This document shows, piece after piece, positions 1 to 5,021 of a stretch of DNA of 5,021 nt. The notes beneath the pieces are model-generated. The model was not told the origin of the DNA, ran no database searches, and saw only the letters and a list, made by a program, of their open reading frames with translations. Every line of letters begins with the position of its first letter. Within the stretch, counting starts at the first letter, position 1. Both the position numbers and the translations under genes were made by a program. The stretch lies in contig CAMLIU010000178.1 in NCBI GenBank assembly GCA_946479995.1, positions 1-5,021 on the forward strand, in the 5' to 3' direction. The stretch comes from an uncultured Gemmatimonadota bacterium. GTDB lineage: Bacteria; Gemmatimonadota; Gemmatimonadetes; Gemmatimonadales; Gemmatimonadaceae.

Positions 1-1
1 C

Positions 2-124
2 GCGGAGCGCGCCGAGGCAATGCGCGCCGCCGTGGTGGGCGCGGGATTTCCACGCGTCGCGCTCGACCTGCGCGGATTCCGCTCGGGCTCCCTCAACGTC
101 CTGCACGGAGTGACCACCGCATGA
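2..124 (+). CDS. larE: C-terminal end of LarE-type ATP-dependent sacrificial sulfur transferase (partial)
   Basis: The 5' end lies outside the window; only the last 40 codons are present, read in the frame that stops at TGA 122-124. The visible tail contains the block ALDLRGFRSGSLN (residues about 21-33 of the fragment). This matches the C-terminal signature of LarE PP-loop proteins, a D-L-x-G-[YF]-R-[ST]-G-S-[LM]-N pattern. LarE is a cytoplasmic enzyme that adenylates the pyridinium dicarboxylate intermediate of nickel-pincer nucleotide synthesis and gives up a cysteine sulfur to it; LarB and LarC act before and after it. The PP-loop and the sacrificial cysteine would lie upstream and cannot be checked here. 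The stop codon overlaps the next start in an ATGA. Another PP-loop or NAD-synthase-like protein is a less likely alternative. Confidence 0.72.
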   Translation, partial: AERAEAMRAAVVGAGFPRVALDLRGFRSGSLNVLHGVTTA

Positions 125-390
125 GCATCTTCACGAGCATGGGCCAGGCGGAATCGCGTCGGCGTGCCGATCAGCTGGCCGCCGCGCTGGCCGGCATGGG
201 CGTCCCCTGCAAGGTCGAGCCGCGGGCGGCGCTCGCGGTACTGATGGTGGAAAGCGGCGTCGCCCAGCGCCTCGCCGACGGCGAGCTCCGTCGCGCCGCG
301 CTCGCGCTGGCGCGTGAGCAGGGCTTCACGCACCTCGCGGTGGAGCTCGCACCGCCGGGCGGTGCCGATGCGGCTGTTCCTCGCCCTTGA
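121..390 (+). CDS. Conserved-looking 89-aa protein of unknown function
   Basis: I do not recognise this family. It is an 89-residue soluble protein with no signal peptide or membrane helix. It has an alpha-helical, Arg/Ala-rich start (about residues 9-26), a strand-like segment around VPCKVE (28-33) and a hydrophobic LAVLMVE stretch (38-44). An amphipathic helix follows (about 52-66), then a strand FTHLAVEL (69-76), giving an alpha/beta pattern. The small compact fold could be ferredoxin-like, but that is a guess. The ATG overlaps the larE stop (ATGA), and a CGGAG at 106-110 gives a usable ribosome binding site. The codons end overwhelmingly in G or C until the last few, where the frame overlaps thpR, which supports real coding. 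Its end overlaps the following gene by 23 bp. The single cysteine (residue 30) is not in a recognisable motif. Confidence 0.75.
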   Translation: MSIFTSMGQAESRRRADQLAAALAGMGVPCKVEPRAALAVLMVESGVAQRLADGELRRAALALAREQGFTHLAVELAPPGGADAAVPRP

Positions 391-931
391 GCTGCCTCCT
401 GCGGCGGCCGAGGAGATCGCTGCGGCCACCGCACCCCTGCGCGATGCCGAGCCCGGGCTGGCATGGGTGACGGTCCACAAGCTGCACCTCACGCTGAAGT
501 TCCTCGGTGACGGCGACGACCTGCGCGTGGCCACGCTGGCCGCGGCCATGGACCGGGTGGCGCGGCGGCATCGCCCGTTCGAGATGACGCTCGCCGGCGC
601 GGGCGCGTTCCCGAACTTCCGGCGGCCTCGCGTCGTATGGATGGGCGTCGAGGGGGAACCCCGGCTCGAGCTCCTGCACCACGACGTCGAGATCGCCGCG
701 GAAGAAGTGGGGTATGAGCTCGAAGGGAGGCCCTTTCGCCCGCACGTCACGCTCGCGCGGGTACGCGCGCCGCTGCCGGCGGAGCGATTGCGCTCACTCG
801 CCCGCCTGACTCGACGGCTCGATCATTCCAGCTCGGCATTCGTGGATCGCCTGACCCTGTTCGACAGCGTGACCGGCGATTCCGGCGCGCACTACCGCCG
901 GATGCACGCGGCGACCCTCGGAGGAGTTTGA
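368..931 (+). CDS. thpR: RNA 2',3'-cyclic phosphodiesterase (2'-5' RNA ligase family)
   Basis: This 187-aa protein has the usual length of the ThpR/LigT family. Both catalytic H-x-T-x motifs are present: HLTL at residues 40-43, in the family context KLHLTLKFLG, and HVTL at 126-129, in the context FRPHVTLAR. The paired histidines form the active site of the 2H phosphoesterase fold, which opens RNA 2',3'-cyclic phosphates to 2'-phosphates and can reversibly join RNA halves by a 2'-5' bond. The block FPNFRRPRVVWMGV (81-94) is also typical. The ATG at 368 is preferred because MRLFLALELP is the standard family N-terminus. A GTG two codons upstream (362) is possible. No good Shine-Dalgarno sequence lies close to the start, so translation probably depends on coupling to the overlapping upstream gene. 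The enzyme is cytoplasmic, and its physiological substrate in bacteria is poorly defined. Confidence 0.95.
   Translation: MRLFLALELPPAAAEEIAAATAPLRDAEPGLAWVTVHKLHLTLKFLGDGDDLRVATLAAAMDRVARRHRPFEMTLAGAGAFPNFRRPRVVWMGVEGEPRLELLHHDVEIAAEEVGYELEGRPFRPHVTLARVRAPLPAERLRSLARLTRRLDHSSSAFVDRLTLFDSVTGDSGAHYRRMHAATLGGV
920..926 (+). promoter_or_regulatory. Shine-Dalgarno sequence inside the 3' end of thpR
   Basis: GGAGGAG lies 9 nt before the ATG at 936 and fixes that start. It is placed within the last codons of thpR, so ribosomes ending thpR at 929-931 stop right at the next initiation site. Confidence 0.75.
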
Positions 932-935
932 CCTC

Positions 936-1603
936 ATGCGTTGTCTCGGCCGCATCCTGATGCTGGCGCTCCTCGTGATCCTTGCCGTCGTGCTCTGGGT
1001 CACGCGGGACAGCTGGCTGCGCTACCTGCCCGGCTCGCACGGCGCGAGCACGGTTGCCGAACGCACCTGGGAGCCGCTGTCGCCGCAGGCCGCGGCGCGC
1101 GGGAAGCAGGCCATCGATGCGCTGAACGCGCGCTCCGGGCCGGTGTTCACGAACCTCAAGGGCGCCGAGGTGGCGTCGTACATCTTCGAGCGCGCGGGCG
1201 CGTCCCTGCCGCCGGCGTCCGACAGCGCGGAGGCGGCGGTCATCGGTGACGTGCTCTACGTGCGTGCCGTCGTGCCGATGAAGGCGGTGGCCGCTTCCGG
1301 TGCGCTCGGCCCGCTCGGTGGGCTCCTGAATGAGCGTGAACCGCTCACCCTCGGCGGCACCTTCCGGGTGATCAAGCCGGGGCTGAGCGAGTTCCGCATC
1401 CGCGAGGTGAAGCTGCGCGATTTCCGCGTGCCCACGCAGATCATCCCGCGTCTCGTCAGGCAGCTCGACCACGGACCGCGCCCGGATGGTGTGTCGTCGG
1501 ACGCGATCGCCGTGAAGACACCCCCCACGCTGGCCGACGTGCGGATCGCGAACAATCGCGTCACCCTGTACAAGACGCTGCCGGCGGCGGCGGGAGCGGC
1601 ACC

Positions 1604-1607
<4 letters not shown>
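936..1607 (+). CDS. Membrane-anchored protein of unknown function, 223 aa
   Basis: I do not recognise the family with certainty. Residues 7-22 form one hydrophobic helix after a short Arg-containing start. It is followed by a WVTRDSWLRYLP segment rather than a cleavage site, so this is most likely a single-pass inner-membrane protein with about 195 residues outside the cytoplasm. The body begins with a predicted helix (50-66). Then come beta-like segments (about 100-115) and a Gly/Leu-rich turn (122-131). A regular pattern LGGTFRVI-FRIREVKLRDFRVPTQIIPRLVRQL follows at 139-177, in which alternating strands lead into a helix after VP. That last pattern recalls lipid-binding or TULIP-like anchored domains such as DUF2993 or YpmS, but this is inference only. 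The start at 936 has a strong GGAGGAG ribosome binding site 9 nt upstream. The stop overlaps the regulator's GTG start (GTGA, 1604-1607). Cys3 is not in a lipobox. Confidence 0.85.
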
Positions 1608-3030
<1,423 letters not shown>

Positions 3031-3034
<4 letters not shown>

Positions 3035-3513
3035 CCGACTGGGACAAGGAACTGGCCAAGATCGACAAGCAGCTCGAGTCCATCTCCGACTCGGCGCTGG
3101 TTCCGGCGGCCCCGAAGTCGGCCCCGCCGGCGGCGAGGGAGGCGGTCGCCGCCGAGCGCGCGACGACGCGCACGTGGGGTGCCTTTCTCCGGCTCGCGCT
3201 CGCCACCGCGCTCGGCGTGGGGATCGTCTTCTGGCCGTACCCCAAGACCTGCGGCCTGAACCTCGCCGGCTACCTCGTGGCCGCTGGCGTCGTCACGCTC
3301 GGGGGGCTGTGGAGCAGCGTGTGGACGTGGCGGCATCGCACCGCGCGCGCGCACGTGCTTTCGCTGCTGCTCGTGCTGTGGGGACTCGTGCTCGCTGCGG
3401 TGGAGGTGCTGCCACATGCGGGCTATGCGAAGCCCGATCCGGCGCGGCCGGCGGGATGGAGCTGCAGCGCGACGGCGAAGGTGCGCCCCAACATCCTCCG
3501 CGCCGGCGGCTGA
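3031..3513 (+). CDS. Three-helix inner-membrane protein of unknown function, 160 aa
   Basis: The N-terminal 45 residues are soluble: a charged helix (WDKELAKIDKQLESISD, 4-20), then a Pro/Ala-rich linker (24-41). Three hydrophobic helices follow at about 51-68, 77-99 and 107-126, and a 34-residue tail completes the protein. The Arg/His-rich loop WRHRTAR (100-106) between helices 2 and 3 favours an N-in, C-out topology. That would put Cys74 (in FWPYPKTCG, 67-75) and Cys145 (in GWSCSA) both on the periplasmic side, where they could pair. The start codon overlaps the regulator's stop in an ATGA (3031-3034). There is only a weak purine-rich stretch upstream, so translation is probably coupled to the regulator. 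No known catalytic motif is visible. Its position suggests a link to the regulator or the envelope, but that is inference. Confidence 0.85.
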
Positions 3514-3528
3514 GCGGGTCGCCCGCTC
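3512..3528 (+). terminator. Short GC hairpin at the end of the six-gene run
   Basis: GAGCGGG (3512-3518) and CCCGCTC (3522-3528) form a perfect 7-bp stem with a TCG loop, starting inside the stop codon of the 160-aa gene. No T-tract follows, so it could be a weak or Rho-assisted terminator, or an mRNA 3'-end stabiliser. Placement at the operon end is the main support. Confidence 0.4.
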
Positions 3529-3545
3529 GCGAGCTGGGGTCGAGC

Positions 3546-3561
3546 TGTGACGCAGATCACC
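3546..3561. promoter_or_regulatory. CRP/FNR-family-like operator candidate
   Basis: TGTGACGCAGATCACC matches the TGTGA-N6-TCACA palindrome of CRP-family regulators at nine of ten half-site positions. It lies in the intergenic region about 265 bp before the PEP-CTERM start and 33 bp after the upstream stop. Which regulator would bind is unknown, and a chance match is possible. Confidence 0.45.
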
Positions 3562-3580
3562 GAGTGCGTGTGGCCCGACG

Positions 3581-3594
3581 TCACGGTCGCGTGA
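3581..3594. promoter_or_regulatory. Inverted repeat TCACG-N4-CGTGA, possible operator
   Basis: Perfect 5-bp arms, TCACG (3581-3585) and CGTGA (3590-3594), are separated by GTCG. It re-uses the TCAC/GTGA half-sites of the palindrome at 3546-3561 but in the opposite order, with the same 10-bp offset between half-sites. It could be a second protein site or a small hairpin. Confidence 0.3.
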
Positions 3595-3637
3595 TGCGCG
3601 CACGGTAGTGCCTGCAGTCGGCAAGCGCGGGCGCATG

Positions 3638-3652
3638 AGGCACATGATCTGC
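3638..3652 (+). promoter_or_regulatory. Weak sigma-54 (-24/-12) promoter candidate
   Basis: AGGCACATGATCTGC has the invariant GG (3639-3640), exactly 10 nt, then GC (3651-3652). The -24 part matches TGGCAC at five of six positions and the -12 part matches TTGC at three of four. Transcription would begin near 3663, giving a leader of about 155 nt for the PEP-CTERM gene. GG-N10-GC is frequent by chance in GC-rich DNA. The main support is the placement downstream of two inverted repeats and next to a sigma-54 activator gene. Confidence 0.25.
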
Positions 3653-3689
3653 GCGGCCGCACCTCCGCACCGCTGCAGTGGCGACTCGA

Positions 3690-3711
3690 CCGCTCTCACC
3701 GTGGAGAGCGG
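3690..3711 (+). other. 8-bp-stem hairpin upstream of the PEP-CTERM gene
   Basis: CCGCTCTC (3690-3697) and GAGAGCGG (3704-3711) are perfect complements around the 6-nt loop ACCGTG. There is no T-tract after it. It may be an mRNA leader structure, a dyad operator or a Rho-type attenuator; sequence alone does not decide. Confidence 0.4.
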
Positions 3712-3806
3712 GCCACGTCGAGTGCATCGATTGGGAGTCGTGGGCTCACGCGCCAGGCGCGAACGATCCTCGCCCGTCCGATGCCACGCCGACTGCGGCT
3801 ACGCTC

Positions 3807-3815
3807 AAGGAGGTG
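3807..3815 (+). promoter_or_regulatory. Near-perfect Shine-Dalgarno sequence for the PEP-CTERM gene
   Basis: AAGGAGGTG is complementary to almost the whole anti-SD tail of 16S rRNA. Its AGGAGG core ends 4 nt before the ATG at 3818, somewhat tight. This decides the start over upstream in-frame codons (for example 3608) and suggests high translation. Confidence 0.85.
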
Positions 3816-3817
3816 GC

Positions 3818-4537
3818 ATGAAACACTTTCTCGCGGGAGCATCGGCGATCGCACTCGCTGCTCTCGCTGCGCCGAGCAGTGTGCTCGCCCAGACGACGGT
3901 GACTGGTGGCATCGTGTCGAACGGCAGCATCACCCAGAAGGGCACGGGACTCGGACACGTGAACACCATCCTCACGGTCCAGGGGCATCCGGCGAACAAG
4001 GGAGTCGAGTCCGGATGCATCGCTCCCGGCCGCGATCACTCGAGCTGTGGCTTCGCCGACATGCGCGTCAAGACCGGCGCCAGCCAGTCGAGCACGATCT
4101 TCCTCTCGGCGCTCGATGGCGTGAACGGGTCGAACCTCGCCATCGTGCTCGACTTCGTCGAGCCGGGTAACGCGCTGTCGGGAACGCTGAACGACCTCGT
4201 GCTCACGATGTACGACGATGCCGGCGCCTCGCTCTTCTCGACGTCGCTCGCGTCGTCGGTCTTCTTTCCCGAGACCTTCACCGGGACCGGCAAGTCGGGG
4301 TTCGTCTTCAACCTCACGCCGGAAGCGGCGCTGGCGTTCGACGCGGCGATGCGCAACGGCGGCACCCAGCTTGGCCTCGGGGCCGCCCTCAGCGGCGTGA
4401 CGGGTGGTCACGAATCGTTCTATCTCGGCGTCCAGCAGGCAGTCATCGCCACTCCCGAACCGGCCTCGCTCGCACTGGTCGCGACAGGTCTTCTTGGCGT
4501 GTTCGGGTTCGCGCGTCGGCGACGCGCCGTCGCCTGA
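3818..4537 (+). CDS. Secreted PEP-CTERM sorting-domain protein, 239 aa
   Basis: This is an exported protein probably handled by an exosortase. Residues 1-24 form a Sec signal peptide (K2-H3, hydrophobic 4-18, cleavage probably after VLA24, leaving QTTVTGG). The C-terminus carries the complete PEP-CTERM signal: PEP at 213-215, a hydrophobic helix (about 216-232) and an Arg cluster R233-R236 three residues from the end. In characterised systems such proteins cross the inner membrane, lose the tail to exosortase, and reach the outer surface or extracellular matrix. The mature part (25-211) is Gly/Ser/Thr-rich and beta-prone, with two cysteines (67 and 77) ten residues apart in an ESGC-HSSCGF segment, a likely disulfide. 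I do not recognise the mature domain, and no enzymatic motif is visible. It stands alone as a monocistronic unit between hairpins; the exosortase gene is not in the window. Confidence 0.9.
   Translation: MKHFLAGASAIALAALAAPSSVLAQTTVTGGIVSNGSITQKGTGLGHVNTILTVQGHPANKGVESGCIAPGRDHSSCGFADMRVKTGASQSSTIFLSALDGVNGSNLAIVLDFVEPGNALSGTLNDLVLTMYDDAGASLFSTSLASSVFFPETFTGTGKSGFVFNLTPEAALAFDAAMRNGGTQLGLGAALSGVTGGHESFYLGVQQAVIATPEPASLALVATGLLGVFGFARRRRAVA
4511..4534 (+). other. Two overlapping, mutually exclusive hairpins at the end of the PEP-CTERM gene
   Basis: GCGCGTC (4511-4517) pairs with GACGCGC (4521-4527) around GGC. Alternatively GGCGAC (4518-4523) pairs with GTCGCC (4529-4534) around GCGCC, ending immediately before the TGA. 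Both lie in the codons for the Arg-rich tail and may simply follow from GC-rich Arg codons. Confidence 0.4.
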
Positions 4538-4548
4538 ACGCACCCCTC

Positions 4549-4581
4549 CGGCAGGCGCGCGGTGGTCTCGCGCGCCTGCCG
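4549..4581 (+). terminator. Strong 13-bp-stem hairpin after the PEP-CTERM gene
   Basis: Arms at 4549-4561 (CGGCAGGCGCGCG) and 4569-4581 (CGCGCGCCTGCCG) are perfectly complementary with the 7-nt loop GTGGTCT, starting 12 nt after the stop codon. There is no T-tract, as is often the case in GC-rich genomes. It is the best transcription terminator candidate in the window. Further weaker GC hairpins follow (for example CTCGCC 4603-4608 with GGCGAG 4612-4617). Confidence 0.7.
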
Positions 4582-4602
4582 CGCAGCGCTCTGCCCTCGG
4601 TT

Positions 4603-4617
4603 CTCGCCGGGGGCGAG
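4603..4617 (+). other. 6-bp-stem GC hairpin
   Basis: CTCGCC (4603-4608), loop GGG, GGCGAG (4612-4617). An alternative pairing of TGCCCTCG with CGAGGCA, with one bulged C, extends over about 4592-4620. It may back up the terminator just upstream. No T-tract is present. Confidence 0.3.
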
Positions 4618-4692
4618 GCACTGCGGGCGCCCCGACTCGTCACTCGCCGGCCAGGCGCGGCGCAGCCAGGATGCCGATCTCGCCCCGCCGTG

Positions 4693-4698
4693 TAGATT
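4693..4698 (+). promoter_or_regulatory. -10 element for a leaderless aldehyde dehydrogenase transcript
   Basis: TAGATT fits TANNNT and stands out as an AT-rich island in GC-rich DNA. It ends 6 nt before the ATG at 4705, so the expected transcription start falls on the A of the start codon. No Shine-Dalgarno sequence is present before this ATG and no clear -35 is seen, both consistent with a leaderless mRNA. Confidence 0.55.
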
Positions 4699-4704
4699 TC
4701 CGGC

Positions 4705-5021
4705 ATGACCAAGACATTCCAGAACTTCATCGGCGGTCAGTGGGTCGCGCCGGCGAACGGCGCGTACTTCGAGAACCGCAACCCGGCCGACACGAATGAC
4801 CTGATCGGCCGCTTTCCGCTTTCCACCGCGGCCGACGTCGAGAAGGCGGTCGCCTCGGCGAAGCGCGGCTTCGCGCAGTGGCGCCGGACGCCCGCGCCGG
4901 CGCGTGGTGACGTGCTGCGCCGAGTCGGCGACATCATGGTGCGCCGCAAGGACGAGATCGCCGACCTCATGACGCGCGAGATGGGCAAGCCGCTCACCGA
5001 GACGCGCGGCGACGTGCAGGA
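4705..5021 (+). CDS. NAD(P)-dependent aldehyde dehydrogenase, N-terminal part (partial)
   Basis: Only the first 105 codons are present; the gene runs off the 3' edge. The N-terminal ALDH pattern is clear: FIGGQWVAPANGAYFENRNPAD (about 8-29), then a strand and helix with the STAADVEKAVASAKRGFAQWR block (about 41-61). A helix PAPARGDVLRRVGDIMVRRKDEIADLMTREMGKPLTETRGDVQ (64-105) follows. The REMGKPLTE-RGDVQ wording resembles the alpha-ketoglutarate-semialdehyde or YcbD-like branch of the superfamily. These cytoplasmic enzymes oxidise an aldehyde to its acid through an active-site cysteine thioester. The catalytic Cys, the general-base Glu and most of the Rossmann fold lie outside the window, so substrate cannot be assigned. 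The ATG at 4705 gives the normal family N-terminus and has a promoter hexamer, not a ribosome binding site, directly before it. Confidence 0.95.
   Translation, partial: MTKTFQNFIGGQWVAPANGAYFENRNPADTNDLIGRFPLSTAADVEKAVASAKRGFAQWRRTPAPARGDVLRRVGDIMVRRKDEIADLMTREMGKPLTETRGDVQ

Larger units (their letters stand above)
3514..3817. other. 304-bp intergenic regulatory region
   Basis: No convincing gene lies here. An open frame does run into the PEP-CTERM gene from 3608, but its N-terminal part shows no signal peptide or family character, whereas a strong Shine-Dalgarno sequence and signal peptide place the true start at 3818. The region contains two GTGA/TCAC inverted repeats (3546-3561, 3581-3594), a sigma-54-like element (3638-3652), an 8-bp-stem hairpin (3690-3711) and a 6-bp palindrome CGCGCC-A-GGCGCG (3749-3761). 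I see no good sigma-70 -35/-10 pair. Confidence 0.65.

Noticed and set aside
314..367. A longer thpR starting at 314
   Set aside because: The added residues are Ser/Arg-rich and unlike the family. MRLFLALELP at 368 is the typical N-terminus.
3731..3767. A sigma-70 promoter using TTGGGA at 3731 and AACGAT at 3762
   Set aside because: The spacer would be 25 bp, far from 16-18, and the -10 match is poor.
3608..3817. A 5' extension of the PEP-CTERM gene to an upstream in-frame ATG at 3608
   Set aside because: The extension would bury the signal peptide inside the protein. The ATG at 3818 has a near-perfect Shine-Dalgarno sequence and a standard Sec signal peptide start.
3746..4621. A 291-codon minus-strand frame opposite the PEP-CTERM gene
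   Set aside because: The composition is Arg/Glu/Ala-rich shadow translation without domains, and the + strand gene has both termini explained by sorting signals.

Overview
The window is a GC-rich, densely packed bacterial stretch in which every supported gene lies on the + strand. The gene types point to a Gram-negative, environmental, Gemmatimonadota-like bacterium: an NtrX-like sigma-54 regulator, an exosortase-target (PEP-CTERM) protein, overlapping starts and stops, strong G/C preference at third codon positions, and an apparently leaderless promoter. This assignment is an inference from style and gene content, not from a marker gene.

Positions 1-3513 look like one co-transcribed run of six genes with almost no intergenic DNA. 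It holds the 3' end of a LarE-type sulfur transferase, an 89-aa protein of unknown function, a ThpR-type RNA 2',3'-cyclic phosphodiesterase, a 223-aa membrane-anchored protein of unknown function, an NtrC/NtrX-family sigma-54 response regulator, and a 160-aa three-helix membrane protein. Junctions are ATGA at 121-124, a 23-bp overlap at 368-390, a 4-nt gap at 932-935, GTGA at 1604-1607 and ATGA at 3031-3034, so translational coupling is likely. The first genes serve cofactor and RNA metabolism. The last three look like a regulator flanked by two envelope proteins, but no histidine kinase is present in the window.

Positions 3514-3817 form a 304-bp non-coding region. It holds a short hairpin just after the upstream stop codon, a near-consensus CRP-like palindrome, a second GTGA/TCAC inverted repeat, a weak sigma-54-like GG-N10-GC element, an 8-bp-stem hairpin and a 6-bp palindrome. 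It ends in a very strong Shine-Dalgarno sequence for the next gene, and it looks like a regulated promoter region.

Positions 3818-4537 encode a 239-aa secreted protein with an N-terminal signal peptide and a C-terminal PEP-CTERM sorting signal. Nested hairpins and a perfect 13-bp-stem hairpin follow. The window ends in the first 105 codons of an aldehyde dehydrogenase, which begins at 4705 directly behind a -10-like hexamer, as expected for a leaderless mRNA.

I see no CRISPR array, tRNA, rRNA, insertion sequence or obvious defence system, and no clear previously undescribed system. The most rewarding parts are the regulatory DNA upstream of the PEP-CTERM gene beside a sigma-54 activator gene, and the three conserved-looking proteins of unknown function in the operon.
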